Assembly: GCA_009760855.2 (NCBI GenBank)
Contig: WPIO01000026.1
Location: 2,369,501-2,433,500 of the forward strand
Length of the DNA stretch: 64,000 nucleotides
Direction of reading: 5' to 3'
Source: Cristatella mucedo
Lineage: Eukaryota; Bryozoa; Phylactolaemata; Cristatellidae
Positions 11,278 through 24,568 of this stretch are shown here, piece after piece; positions within the stretch are counted from its first letter, which is position 1; every line of letters begins with the position of its first letter. The position numbers were made by a program, and so were the translations under genes. The notes below the pieces were generated by a model, which saw nothing but the letters and a program-made list of their open reading frames with translations, searched no databases and was not told the DNA's origin.

Positions 11278-13599
11278 GCACATACTTTGATGTCAAAAAG
11301 CCCATAACCGTCATAAAATGTTCCCAATGCTGTCAAATCTCTTTCTGGAGGAGCTCAGAGTTCAAGATGTCATCATGGATGATGAACATGAGGTTATTAG
11401 CCGTCCTTCTGCCAGCATTCATTATTGAAGCCTCCAGTCAGAGCCCAAACCAGAAATCTAGGCAATTGCAAAGACTACCAACGACCTGGAGACAATTGAC
11501 GACCAATTGGGTACCAGGCATTAGCAGCTCAAGCTGTAGAATGAATAGACAATTGTCTGGTAAAGGGCATTTCTTTGTCTTCAATACGGACTGTCTCTCG
11601 GTTCTGACCAAGGCAGTAAGCAGTGGCAGACAGAGACATGATAAACCCAGTGCAATTGCTGGCAGCTGGGCAAAGAGAACCAAGGACTAATATGCACGTG
11701 AGACGGCTGGAATGATGTACAAGCATAAGCAATCATAAATTTCAAACTTATTGGTTCACTATTATCGGACATATGCCATAAGCACGATAGTGACGGTAGG
11801 CACGATAGCTGGCATACCACCGGCAGTCCAACCACGGTGGCAGTCAAACCACCCGGGCGACTGACCCGCGTTCACCAATAACAATCTCAAGCTATAAAAG
11901 GCATGATTATTAGAACTCAAAATACATAAATTTTCCTTAAATAGAATCGAATCAACATTTACAGATTGATTCCCAGCGAACGACGCCCTATCTAATTGCC
12001 ATCAATAGTCACTTTCGGTTTCTGAGCCAAGGTAAACATACTAATGTAAACATTTTTCTGCCAAGTAAATAAGGAGTGGGCCTTAAAATGCCGTTCGCCG
12101 CCAATTACTATGAGCTGGGTGACGGGGGCGGAGGAGGGACTATACCCCGGCCGATAGGGCTTACGCTTTTATGATCGTGCTATAACTACCGGTCGGACAA
12201 TTAAACTCGAGGGGGCGAGTCATTATTTTGAAAATTCGTTATTTTGGTAGTTTAAAGTTATGTTCCACGGGTCTTTTTAGGGCTGAGTACCTTAATATTA
12301 CAAAGTCACCACGAACGCTCAGTCGGGAGTTCGAATTTAAAAAAATCATTTTACGGAGCTTGATGTATTACTTCCGTTTTAAGTACGTCTTACAAAATAA
12401 TTGTATTTACCATGTTCCATTCATCTGTCAACCACCAAAATTTGAGATTGAATTTATAGCTAGTTTGTCATTTAACAGGCATTATTCCAAAACTGAAGAA
12501 ATCATAATCGTTTTCGGAAACTCCCCTTAGATGGTCCGACCTTTTGGACGGTCAATTACCTGGCCCCTTTAGACTTAACAAGTTCTCTCTGGCTACTCAT
12601 GCTTCAGCTCTCTGAAATTATCAACCTGGATGGTTACCAGCAATAATGACTGTGGCTGTGAGCGCTACCTTTAACATTTAGATGCGAACAGCAAGAATAT
12701 GATGAACTACAGAACAATGATAGCATAGATGCAGCAGAAACATACGCACATGGTAATGAAGCAGAAAATTTGTTTCATACATAAATTAAATCACAAAACA
12801 CAGCCACGCGCAAAGTTACACAACCACGAAAGTGACCTAGTGTTGGAGATGATTGTCTTCTGTTCGGGACAATCCTGTTTCTTGGCTCTGTACCCTTGAG
12901 TGTGTATTGCTAGTATTTTCAGCTGGCTACGCACTGTAAGATATCAACTGAATTTTAATTGTTTGATTAGGTGACATGCCCGTTTTTGAACCTCAACCAG
13001 CCAGCTTTGGGACTTCATTGTTCCGAAAAAATAAGGCAGAGTAAGTAAAAGAGTACCTCCGGCACTGAGATTGCGTTGTCATCTTAGAAGATAACGTGGA
13101 GGAAGAAGTCATGCGTCGAATATGAGCTGTCAATGGCAAGCCTACTTGAGCTTCGCACCAGGGTACAACCCTCATACCAGACTGAGTTACTTACTCAAAA
13201 ATAGTCCTGATATTTCAAGCTTCAAAATTTTGCAAAGCACAATATTTTATCTTGCTTTGTTGTGGCATGTTTCCTTGACTACACAGTGCTGGCTCCGACA
13301 TAGAGGCCCAGGGTATAATTTTGCTAGTATCAGAAAAGGACTGCAATGGAACAGAACTTTTTCTACAGTATTCACAGATTGATTCCTAATAATGTATTCA
13401 CAGATTGATTTTGTGGTGAATAACGACTGCCGAACGCAACCAAAGTATTTGAAAAATCTAATGTTCATTGGCTCTTTCACCTCGTGGCCCATCCTTGAAG
13501 TCGCAAGTAGTATCACGTACAAGCAAGGCAGCAACATTACGTGCCCCATATCCCTTCTATAACTACGAATTAGCCTGACCTATATCCTGACTTTGCCAA
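11277..13599. other. Unassigned stretch
   Basis: Open frames at 11241-11690 (plus; it begins in the ATT repeat, with a hydrophobic MRLLAVLLPAFII segment) and 12228-12530 (plus, 100 codons) carry no recognisable domain. No splice-bounded exon or repeat family was identified. Confidence 0.4.
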
Positions 13600-13785
13600 A
13601 AAACTTGGTGGTTCTTGCTCATTCGTCCTTCGTGTATAGGTATCCTCTTACACTATGCCTGCTGCTTGCGGATGTTACCATGACCAATTATTTGGTTCGC
13701 CTTCTCAACAGCATCTTTAAAATGCCTAGAGAGAGATTGCGTGTTTTGAGGGTGCTACGCATATTCATTATTATTATTATTAACG
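13600..13785 (+). mobile_element. LINE-A 3' tail
   Basis: A CTTCGTGTATAGG...GCCTAGAGAGAGATTG pattern, then a short ATTATT run at about 13766-13782, matches the LINE-A 3' UTR and tail. No coding part is preserved. Confidence 0.65.
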
Positions 13786-15911
13786 TGGAAAATCCTAATA
13801 TGTATGAACTAATTTGAGGTGCAAATTTTGACATATAACCTAGCATTAAGGAAGAGGGCAGAGTGCTTAAACCATGGTTAATAATAATATCGGCACCCTG
13901 GTGGCTAGCAAATAAGCTCATTGCCATCAAAGGCTGATGCGTTTCTGCCCTCATCTAATATATTTGGTCAAGGTTACTAATTTTTTATCATGAGAGAATA
14001 TTTCGGTCTGCTGCCCGTAGGGTTATAGGTGGCTGTTGGTTATGGTTCCGGGCATTGTTGGGTGCACTTTGGACACCAAGCCGGTGTATCAGTTCTCTTG
14101 TGACAGCAGCCCTGTCTGCGATCATTTCATAAACGGCAAGCTTCCAAAGGTAGTGCCGTGAGAGGAGTCGTTGGTGGTAGCTTACTCGGTCGTAGCAACA
14201 TCCGCTACCGGTATATTCAACCGTGTGCTGATGAGCAAGTCAGTCTCGGTAGAAGGTGTCGACTGATCCTCGTCTCACGTTACCAGCTGCCTTCTCTGAC
14301 ACAAGCATGATGTCAGCTAAGGTGTGAGTTATGGTATTCACTCAGTTCCCGGTAGTCCCCATACTGCAGCCATTCGTCTGAGGTTTATTGACGACATCGA
14401 ACATGCTGATCGGAGTTTCGTCCAAACATTGATGTCGGGCTGGAGGCTCAATCGGCGCACTGGAACCTCTCCTGGAGTTTCCATAGTGAAAACACACGAT
14501 TTTTACAGAATTAGTGTTTGGCGACACTTTGCACTGCTTTCTATAGTACATCTCAGCGATTCTCTTTCAATTTAGCTGGAGAAAACTTGAAGTGCAGCCA
14601 AAAGCCTCACTGTTAGCACACTACTTCAGCGGTTTGTAGCAAACGCCATGCCTTGGGACCATCGTTCCAGTTAAAGCTGGGCTCACTCGCATATGTCCAA
14701 CCAGACACTTCTAATCAGTGTCAACACCTGTTCTCCTTATACGTAGAGATAAGCTTGGAACCGGGGCTGTCAGTTACTGGGCATGGAGGTTAAAGTAGAG
14801 CAAGGATTATATATTAGAGACTTTAGTAAGGAGCTTTACCTTGTTTATGGCCTACCAATGTTGTGCAAACTCATAAAAAAGGAAGGTGAGTAATGATCAG
14901 TTGGAAACCACAAAGATCACTAGGTTTAGTGCTTCATACAATCGACCACAACATTTTTTGGTTCGTACATCTACGATTCATTTCACTGCATCCTTATAAA
15001 AGCTATGCTTTAAATAAGATAAGAGTAATTGGTTTAAACTACCATAATCCTTCTTCTAAAATTCTGTGAACATGTATTTTTTATTTTTTTATGTGCTTGC
15101 TCATACTTTTGCTATGTCTCCCTGTCTGCTTTAATCGCTACAGTAAAACATTGGATATCTTGGTGAGGGCTTGCAAAGAATTGAGTGCTAAGAGCAAAGC
15201 TTTCAATAATATCGAAAATCATTGCTGTCTGTATTAATTGCTTGCAGTTGGGTGGGCTGTTCAATTGCTGTTCCTTGGAAGGGGATACAGTTACTCGCAG
15301 ACGCACTCATTAGCTCCCACGTGTATTGGTTGCTAGTCGTGCCAGCGTTTAATATTTCAACGCTAGAATAGAAAGAAGGAGTAGGTCGGTAACTTCTCTG
15401 CTGGAATAGGTGCTACCATTCTATCATCTTACGTCAGATAATAAGCCCGTAATGATGCTACTGCGTTCCAAGAGGAGTACTGACTTATCACAACTCCACT
15501 GTCATGCGATTACCAATCTACAGATAACTAAGAGAGAATTTTCTGGCGCTTCCCTACATAAACCGCACCCTGCAGAGGTGAGTATCAAGATCAATATCAC
15601 GATTAAGTATCAATGCACTGCCGATGGGAAGCATCATTCTTAAGATCAAATGACAGCAAGGTCTGGCAGGCGGTGAAGACAGCCTGTAGGCAAGATTCTT
15701 GAAAATAAGACTGCTCGTACTAGGAAAAAATACGCGATAGCAGAGCTACCAGGGTTGAGCCTCAACAACGAGACTAATCGTGACAGGTCGAACTCATCCC
15801 GCGGTCCGGATCGTAAACACAACGTGGCTGCCAAAACCCGCATGTTGTCAATCCACTAGTGGCTTGCAATTACAATCACATGGAGGAAAGCATAAATTGT
15901 CAAAGAAGTGG
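13786..15911. other. No gene seen
   Basis: There are only short open frames without motifs (for example 14324-14575 plus). No repeat family was recognised. Confidence 0.4.
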
Positions 15912-16135
<224 letters not shown>

Positions 16136-18242
16136 TACGTTATACCGTGAGGTGCTGGTCCTAGCAGTTCCTAGTAGTACTGTTCCTAGTAGTGCCGGTA
16201 GTGTTCCTTGGATAACCTTTCCCGGCTGACATCAGTGCTCTATAGTCATGACCTTACATAGTAAATAAACAATTGCAGCACAGTGTCAGTGATCCTCGTG
16301 AAAAATTGGAGTCACTTAAGAAACTTGCCGTGATTAATGGTATAACATATTGCCAAAATATCAATACAAACAAGCATTGAAACTCTATCTGAGTCTGCTT
16401 TCCTGGGAAAGTCATCGTAGGCCAAAGCAATGCTGTCTCTTTGGAGTGATAAATTAAAACACCACACTGGAGCCTACTTGCAAGGTTCTGAGTTATATTG
16501 TAAGACTTCATTTCTTTACTCTAAAAGACTATGGTTAGCCGTAACACACATGTTAGATATATCTAACTTTCCTTTTCGATGTTGTCAAACCTCTACCTTC
16601 AAGGATATCCACGCTTTCAGAAAAATTAGGTCCAACGATGCTGCATGCCGCTGGGCTTCCAGTACTTCTTCGCGATCTCTTTTGAACGAGCATTGATTCT
16701 GAATTCGTATTAGTTGGGCAAAACTAAGTTCCGCAATTTGCTCAACATGAGTGCGGTTCAACATTCAAATTTGTATAATGTCAACTTCTCATTCTACTTT
16801 TAAAGCCCACATTATGGCAAATCTCGCAGCGACGTCAGCTTGCAAGCCGAAAATATTGAAATGAATACATACCTTAATCTAACACAGGAACAATCCCGTG
16901 AATCTGGTACAATATACCTCAATAGAGTTGCAAGCAATGTGACCATCAAAAGATTAATTGTATGCATACGTCAGAAATTATGCAGTACAAATACAATACA
17001 AAGTGCTTCTCGCTAAATCATTCCTAATCAGAAAAATATAATCATTTAATCATATAAATAATCAAATCACATATTTCGTGAAGTTATACACTCATAACGG
17101 TGCTAGTCCTTGCCGACATGCCCTAACTACCTTTGAAGTCCAGATGCTAGGAGTGCGTCGAGGGACTCTGAGGTGTAGCACTAGAACGCGAAGATATGCC
17201 GACAACATGGGAACGAGACAGTAATAATAAGTGCATATACCTTAACACAGTGAGTCAATGTCTATAGCTTACAGAGGTTTATGCTGCAGTCATGAAGATC
17301 TGCACTTGTCCAGAACCAGTTAATGTGAATAACCAGGCTTAAGACGTCCGGTCCCCAGATCCAGATCTACAGTCCCTCGGTCCAAATTTAGAGTGAACTT
17401 GCTGCCTCTTACCTAAATTCGATACTTATGAAGCCACGACGTTAGTTATGGCAGAACAGACCTCGAGCAATGTCTCGGCAGGCATAATCAGTCTGATGTA
17501 GAACGCCAACGTTTCAACCACATCTGTCAACGGCGAGATTCGTCGTTATCGGGCTCTCGCTTGCCACAGCTTGTCCATCCGCCGGTCGCTGCCATCCGTG
17601 ATTCGGCAGTGCCGAATGGATGCATTTCGGGACCATATCGAGGCAGGCCGCGATCGCAAAGATCACTGGACTGCTGCAGCCACGGAGATTGTTCCTAGGG
17701 ATGGCTGTCCCAGTGTTTGCGTCACCGCTACCTCTGACGACGATGACGACTTCACCGTTGCCACTGATAGTGACTAGGTGATGACAAGGTGAGAGAAAGC
17801 AGCGAGCCGCCGATTTTTTTTCTGCGAGTGCTTAGCAGCAGCTGCTGCCGCCTTAGCGGAAGTGATTAGTCCAGAAGAAAACGAGCAGAAAGAGCTCTAA
17901 ATAGCCGCGAGCCTCTGCCTCAAAGAGATCTCTACTCCTTCTGCACTTTCCACAGAGCGTGTGCCTAATACCACAATCCATGAAACAGCTTTTTCTCTGT
18001 GCTGCCTCTCCCTTATTCGCAATCAAACGTTCACTGGTTGCAAGCCTCGGCGAGCTAGCCTGGCAAACATAGGCAAAGGCGAGCCAACGTAGGAAGCACG
18101 TCCATGTTGGCTACAATGGCCGGACTCTTCAGCGTGAGGCCGCCTCTATGTGCAGAATTTGAGTTTAGGGCAATGGGAGCGTTCAACGCTTCGTCGACTG
18201 TGACCACACCCGGTGCAGTGTTGAGAGTGGTTAGTTCGATAG
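16136..18242. other. Unassigned stretch
   Basis: A 68-codon plus frame (17571-17777) ends in an acidic TSDDDDDFTVATDSD tail and lies in locally GC-rich DNA (17500-17950). I cannot identify it and saw no convincing splice sites. Short imperfect CCTAGTAGT repeats occur at 16160-16200. Otherwise nothing stands out. Confidence 0.4.
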
Positions 18243-18420
18243 GCTGTGATGGCACACATAAGGCTGTTTTCTTTTCACCCCCTCGGGCCGAGGGCGTGGG
18301 CTCGATTTCTGCGGTGGGCAATCTTTATTTGGCTTTAAGTGGTGGTGATAGCCTTTAAAGCTCTTCTGTTGCGTTAAAAAGAGGCTGCTAAATCAGCAAG
18401 TGATACGCAACTTCTAAGCC
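18243..18420 (+). mobile_element. SINE-1 copy
   Basis: A tRNA-like head with GTGATGGCACACATAAGG (A-box region) and GGGCGTGGGCTCGATTTC (B-box region) is followed by the shared body and the AAGAGGCTGCTAAATCAGC end. It faces a second, reversed copy about 110 bp away. Confidence 0.65.
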
Positions 18421-18532
18421 TTACGTGTCTAGCCTTTCGCTACAGCCATCATCCCCCTAAATCGAGAGCATGTGACGGGCTGAAATGGCCTCTCGAACTG
18501 AGTAACCAGCAGCCGCTTTACTTTCTTAAATA

Positions 18533-18715
18533 CAAATAAATCCTAGCTGATTAAACAGCCTCTTTTGCATAGCGACAGAAAATAGTTTACAACTATCCCC
18601 ACCGATTGCAGTGGCTATAAGGGACCGCCCACCGCAGGAAAAGAACTCACGACCTCGGGACCCAGGTCGTGAAAGCAACCACCTTACCTAATGTGCCATC
18701 ACGGCTCACCAAATT
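18533..18715 (-). mobile_element. SINE-1 copy, reversed
   Basis: On the minus strand it reads GGTGAGCCGTGATGGCACAT at the head, CCCGAGGTCGTGAGTTC at the B-box region, and AGAGGCTGTTTAATCAGC near the end. This is the most complete head of the three SINE-1 copies. With 18243-18420 it forms an inverted pair. Confidence 0.7.
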
Positions 18716-19394
18716 AGATTTCGCTTATATTTCTTTCAGGGCCACCGCTGCACTATGAGCACCACCAGTAATGCGTGTGATGCCGTAAACTACGCTGCAC
18801 CATCGGGTACCTGTGAACTGGTAGCAGCTTGCGAATTCACGTGGGTCGCCGTTTGGAACATACTGCTACTACTGAAGTGTAACCAAACATTGTTGGTGCC
18901 GTCTTTCACTTTCGCCTCGAACTACTGCATTGCAATTTATATCTGCCTCCTTGCATAAATGACGTGGAAATGGCGACTAACTTCATAACGTTTCCTATTA
19001 GATAAAAGGGGTTGCAGGTTTTCTTAACGTTCCTTATATTAAGGAGGCACATAGATTAGAGCGTTTGCGGATACATGGATGTGTTCGCCTACCTTATTGC
19101 TTACTCAAAATAATAATAAATTTATCTTTTTCAATTGGATATTCTAAAAGAGAAGAATGTCAATAGGCTAGTTATACAATTGAATTTTCAAAACTCAGGC
19201 ACAATGACAATGAAAATGCACTTGTACTTAGCTGAGGCTGAGAGAAGAAAGTAGGATACTTGTTATGTCTCAAAGGCAGGATATGAGGCGATTTCAGTTG
19301 GATGCCCTTAGAGTTACTCGATCGCTCTGCAGCCACTAGAAGCTATGTGATCTTTCTATCATTCTGCGTCAGACTGTAAGTCCCTAAAAGTGTT
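18716..19394. other. No gene seen
   Basis: A 67-codon open frame (18755-18958) has a hydrophobic middle but no recognisable family. Nothing else was identified. Confidence 0.4.
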
Positions 19395-19469
19395 AGAGGA
19401 GTATTCGGCCTGGATTGAGACAATAATATATATTATATTATTGTCTCAATCCAGGCCGAATGCTCCTCT
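19395..19469. repeat. Near-perfect hairpin, 34-bp stem, 7-nt loop
   Basis: Arms 19395-19428 and 19436-19469 are reverse complements with one mismatch (T at 19402 against C). The loop is 7 nt. The arms include GGCCTGGATTGAGACAATAA and its complement. Flanks do not extend the pairing. It could be a foldback repeat, a microRNA-type precursor or a template-switch product; the sequence does not decide. Confidence 0.9.
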
Positions 19470-21233
19470 ATCGAACTCGCACTGGCCGGCAATCCGCAAT
19501 TTCTCGAGCCCCGCTAAGAGGCCAGCACAGGGTAAAATTTGAATGCGACAACTTCGATCGTAGCCGGTGCTGGATGTTGTGCATGCACCTCATCCTCCTA
19601 TTGACTGAGCGACGGCTGTTCGCCCTCCCGTTTCAAGCCCGTTCAATTGAATGGCGTCGCCTGGTGAGCTCTCTGAAAGCCGGCCTTTCAGCCGACGACT
19701 GGCGCTTTGTGCTCTCGAATCTGCAGCCTTGGGCTCCCGTATCGCCCTTGCCCTACAGCGGGCTTTGCCCTCAGCTCGGTCACATAGCCTACCCTTGCTA
19801 GGTCAATCAAAGCAATTAACTCGTGGTCGATAGCCGTGCGATCGTTGTGGCTTGATATCTGGATAGAGTAAATAATCAAATTGGAAGTCAGAGGCCGTGA
19901 ATTCTAGCTACCTGTTTAGACTGTCAATCATAAAGTTTTTGACTGAAGGCTAAGAAACCATCTTTCTGCTTACAAAGTCACCGTCCTTCAGGATCATAAT
20001 TATCGACCAACATATGTGGGTCCAAAGACTTAAATATTTGAACTGCGATACAATTGCCTCTTCCTCGTAAAGCTTCGTGTAACTGCAGTTTTAACTAGAA
20101 ATTATAGCATCACTAATTCTCGTGCGATTGCACTCTTGTGTTCAATGCTATGAGGTCCAATCGCCCGGCCCAGTAAGCACCCCTAAATATTTCAAGGGTC
20201 ATACAGCTGCCGTTTCTACTATCAGATTTCCTAAACTGCGTTTTTTATTCGTCATTAAACAAAATGGTACTCCACGTTGACCCTCATTATGGCATGTCAT
20301 TGTGCCTGCTCTTTCTAATGCTATGGCCTGCAGTGGTTGGGAAGTAGTGCAATACTGCCTCTTTTGGAATAGCAATCGTCGTACTACTTTGGTTGTGATT
20401 TGACGCTATAAAAAGTTTTTATAACGAATTTTTTTCTGAATTTACAAAATTGTGTATATCTGGTTTTAAATGTTTTCCTATGCAATGACAACCAATGGAC
20501 TAGCATGACGCACGGTCCTACATTGTTTACTGTGATAAAGCCACCATTTCCACCATAGGTATCGCACAAGTGTAGTTTGGAACTCAATTTAGATATAATA
20601 CTGTTACAGATTTCCTAAGATCTTTAGTAAAATTGCAAATAAGAAAATTCAAACATTGGTCTTCACAATATCCTGACCTAGGTAAATTAAAACAATATTA
20701 CCCATAGCCTGTGTAAACTTTCAATCTGACCAAGTTTGAGCAAATGAGTAAAATCTCAAAACTCAGATGTATAGTCGCCCCAATATTTTAGTTGATGATA
20801 CTTCAAAAGGCTCACCCACTCTGCCTGCGTCGGATGCACTGACAAAAGAGTTTTGATCACTGAATCCTCGTTTGCCTTACATTGTAGAAAGTTACTGCGA
20901 GAGAGCAAAAGAAGATACTAATATGGATGAGAGAAATACTCAAGAAATTCAGTGCCAAACAGAAGCACCATTGAGTGATAGAGAGAGGGGAGAGAGATTG
21001 GATTTTTCAGAGAAAATTTAGCGAAGAAATCACAAGTAGAGTGATAGATCAGTAGATGGGGAAAATAGGCATACATTGGTAGTATATAAGCAATCCGATT
21101 GACAGGCAAGAAAAATATAAGTAAAGAGATATATGAACGTAAGGGGATGAATTTTAGGAGTGAATGGAGGTGAAGAGAACACGGAACTTCTGCTGTTCTC
21201 GGGTCTTGATAACTTTTCCTCTTTCTTCTACAG
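19470..21233. other. No gene supported
   Basis: A 113-codon plus frame (19460-19801) starts inside the hairpin arm and runs through GC-richer DNA. It has no recognised domain. The remainder is AT-rich without named features. Confidence 0.35.
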
Positions 21234-22373
21234 CTCAATCGAGATCTCTATCGGCATCTACGGCAACTCGTAGCACTATCTGAAGATGGCTGGAAGCTGC
21301 TGCACAAGGCCAGCCAGCCAGGGCGTCGGGTCGGACGCCGCGAATGCTCAGCTTTTCAACCCCAGCAGCAAAACGGTAAATGCCGTTAAAATGACGGAGG
21401 ACCTGGCGTGCACCGGCTTCCTAAAGGACAGGGTCCGGGACGGTTGGTCAAGTTTTTTCATCATGCAGATGCCTTGGCTGACGAGATGGCTGCTGCTGAT
21501 GCCGCGGCAACCGTTTCAGGTGGCGAATTGTTCACTGTGTTGGCAAAGTCAGAGGCAGACGCAGAGGCAGAACTGACGGTAGAACCATCATATCATTCGT
21601 AGCAGTCGTAGCAGTAGTATCACTGGTATCAATCGTTTTTCTTAGAGTCCCGCAGAGTGCTTTCTATCAGTTCAGGTGTCTCGTTCTGGCAGCAGCCGGT
21701 GTGAGTATGAATTATGTGAACTTCTCAACAATTGGTGCTGATAATGAGACTGCGTTCTTTGTGCAGTAAAAGATTGCTTCCAGCAACTAGAGCGACCTGT
21801 CAGCGGCGCCCGTGCACAACAAGCGCCCGGTGAACGACGAGCCCATTCACTCAGCCAGCAGAGCTGCAAGAAGTACTCAGCATTCATTGGACTTTTACAG
21901 TGAGCCCTCGACATGAATGGTTATTGTTCGGGCCTCCAAATGCCAATTGTAAACACGACTGTAGAAGCTCGCGTAAGCTCCGCCTATGCAACATATATAT
22001 ATATGTTGAGGTCTTATGTAAACCGACCTTGTTTTAGGACGGATAACTAAACGATGATATTTCTTATTTCCTTATTATATATATATAATATTAGCATTAT
22101 TATATAAGTATACACTTACTAATTGCTTTTTATTACCCTTGATACTTCTTATTGCTGTGCCAGCTACCACGCAGCAACGTGCTGTGGGCGACGAAGCCTT
22201 CGGGCGTTGCACAAACGGTAGGTGGCTTTTTAGCATTCCCGTTTGGCCTGCTGCTGCTATTAACCAGCAGTGGCCCAGTCCCAACGCACCCAAGTACCAT
22301 AGATATGGTATATCAGGTCGGCCGCCCTACGACTCACACTCATCCTCTCCGGAGCTACTGCTTGGTGCTGTGA
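21234..22373 (+). CDS. Candidate multi-exon gene, unknown product
   Basis: I do not recognise the product. Five candidate exons have AG/GT borders and compatible phases: 21234-21375, 21469-21578, 21784-21899, 22164-22217 and 22268-22373 (ending TGA). The first is the most convincing: it follows a strong polypyrimidine tract ending in CTACAG, encodes LNRDLYRHLRQLVALSEDGW, and ends before GTAAAT. The second adds an Ala/Glu-rich stretch (ADEMAAADAAATVSGG). The third encodes a Gln/Arg-rich stretch. The start exon is not identified, and phase compatibility across such short exons could arise by chance. RNA evidence would be needed to move this beyond a lead. Confidence 0.25.
21989..22008. repeat. 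Perfect 20-bp palindrome
   Basis: CAACATATATATATATGTTG is self-complementary. It lies in the proposed third intron of the candidate gene and near another AT run (22075-22090). Confidence 0.9.
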
Positions 22374-23455
22374 TCCTCATTAAAAACACTACTTTGAATG
22401 TATATTTCTTAGCGATATTCCGCCCTAAGAACGTAACACTTCTGAAGTTCTCTTCGGATACTCATACCTCGCCTATCTCAAGTCGTAATACTAGATGATC
22501 CCAAACGATTGAGGCTGGAACTGTACGTTCTACATTTAATGCGTTTATGATTGAAGCAAATCAACGCAATAGCAAGAATTACAGAACAATACGAGCATAG
22601 CAGCATCAGTAATGGTCGAACAACATGGACAAATGAGAGCCTTGAAGAATTTTAAATCTTCGTAAAATAATTCATACAAACAGAAGAGATGATAGAGGAT
22701 AGAATAGAATGAATAGAGGAGAGAATAGAGAGGAGAGACGAGAGATGAGAGACGAGAGCTTGCACACTGTCCGCCCACCTCTGTGAGTTTGCTGGTAATC
22801 TGGTTGGTATTCCATGCCTGTCTATTCAGAATTCCCATAGATTCAATGCGAGGCAAAGCCTACAGAGTAGTAGTTCCTGAGTAGATGCATCGCCTGACGC
22901 TCAATCCAAGCACTAAGGCAGATAAGATGAGAACGGCCGGCTAAGAACATCTAAGCGTACCACCGGAAGCATCGATAAGAACGAATCTGACCCCGGCACA
23001 GGGGTTTTCATAGGAAATCCGATGGTTTTGAAGTAATGTAGCATGTAAACCTGAAAACTGTACCGAGTGTCACGTGCTCAGTCACGGCACGCTGGCTGGA
23101 AGAGACCGAGGGCGGACGTGAGAATCCGAGCTTCGCTACACGTCGCTTCAATTAATCGTTTCAAATCTATCAGGCCACAGAAACTGGTTGTCTCTAATCA
23201 GAAGCATGCTCTATATTTGTATTATTGTTTACATTTATGAGTATTCTATAACTTATCAATTTTTGAAGGCGTCGATATTAAAAGGATATGCAGCCATATA
23301 GCCAGCTGCATTAAGGCAGGGACAATCATTCCAAACGCACTTCAAGGTCTAATAAAAAAAAATCTGATCACTCTACCATTCACTCATGATTATTCAAACC
23401 CGCGACCGACATGACCAGTTGAACGATTGAGCCAGATATTCACCAGATCATCATC
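22374..23455. other. Non-coding, with a tRNA-like scrap
   Basis: A GAGAGACGAGAGATGAGAG-type low-complexity patch lies at about 22690-22760. On the minus strand near 23365-23440, TGGCTCAATCGTTCAACTGG followed by CGCGGGTTTGAATAATC resembles tRNA A and B boxes, and is probably a decayed SINE head. No gene was seen. Confidence 0.4.
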
Positions 23456-24420
23456 GTCGGTCATGTTTCCCAGCGTTGTACTGCCGCTGTGGCGACACTT
23501 CAGCTAGCGACATTTCAGCTTAGCGGGGCAGCCGGCCTAGACACGGAGACAAAGAGACAAAGACAAAGGACAGAGACAAAGGACGGCGATGACGAAAGAG
23601 CCAAAGATTCGGACGTCGACGGAGACGACGGAGCCAAACAGTCGGTCGCTAAGAGCACAGCTCGTCACCCGCCGCCGGTGCTCTCACGTTCAGTAAGCAC
23701 AACAACGGTCGTCCTAGCGGACGGCCCCGTGGGAAAGGCTCGGCCCGAGCGCCACCGTGAGGCGGGCGAGCAGCGGCATACGAGAACAATTTTAGCGACT
23801 GGAGACTGGGCCGCCATCGGTCCTCATCCGTCACTCTGCCGAGCCGCGACGCGAGCCCGCTGTCGTGGGCACTCAGATTCTCGGTTGCTCGGTTCGAACG
23901 CTCTCTCGGCAGCGCGATTCGGGCGGAGATTGTCACTAAGCGCGATTGATGTCGCCGCGCGACGATTTCCGGTCGCTGGCCTGCCTGCAAGCCTCGTCAT
24001 TTCGCAACTGCACCGCAAGCGAGCAGGCAGTCAAGGGACCATGCCTAGCCAGCGTAATCGCCGGTCGATGCGCTCGCTCGACCGCTGGCGGTTGCGAAAG
24101 CGCATCTAGGAAAGGGTCGTCAGCAAAGCGTGGCCAGGCCACGCTGTAGTCATGCTCCTCGCCGAAAGCACTCGCTGAGCGCTTTTTCGTGGATGTGCTC
24201 TGATGTCAGCTTCACAGAACTGCCTTCCCTGGACCGCCCCGATCCCAGTCCCCGAATTCCTCGCCGATGCCTGACGACGTATGGCCGCGGAGCCGCAGTG
24301 CTCGCATAGTGTGTGGCATCAGCGCCGACAGGCTGGCGAGCGCATAGGCACCGCTGCAGCCACCGCTATCGAGGACGCCGTTGTCTAGAGTTAGCAGATA
24401 ATTAAAGATAGATAATAAAA
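23456..24420. other. CpG-rich island with a 206-codon open frame
   Basis: The composition is sharply GC- and CpG-rich compared with its surroundings. A 206-codon plus frame (23489-24109) and long frames on the other strand coexist, as expected where stop codons are scarce, so the frame is weak evidence of coding. AATAAA at 24414 could be a poly(A) signal for a plus-strand transcript. It may be a promoter island or a terminal exon; I cannot choose. Confidence 0.4.
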
Positions 24421-24477
24421 GAGTTTGCCGTCGGATAGATGTCTTTTCTAATCACTGCGTCGCTGGCATAGCGTTTT

Positions 24478-24480
<3 letters not shown>

Positions 24481-24564
<84 letters not shown>
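24481..24564. repeat. (TC)n microsatellite
   Basis: 84 bases of uninterrupted TC repeat. Confidence 0.98.

Positions 24565-24568
<4 letters not shown>

Noticed and set aside
18533-18715. Functional tRNA gene
   Set aside because: A and B boxes are present, but the sequence repeats elsewhere with a non-tRNA body, so it is a SINE. The same applies to the heads at 32143-32275, 37747-37888 and 7755-7975.
23489-24109. 206-codon plus-strand frame as a confident gene
   Set aside because: High GC suppresses stop codons in all frames here and long frames exist on both strands. It is recorded only as a CpG-rich island.
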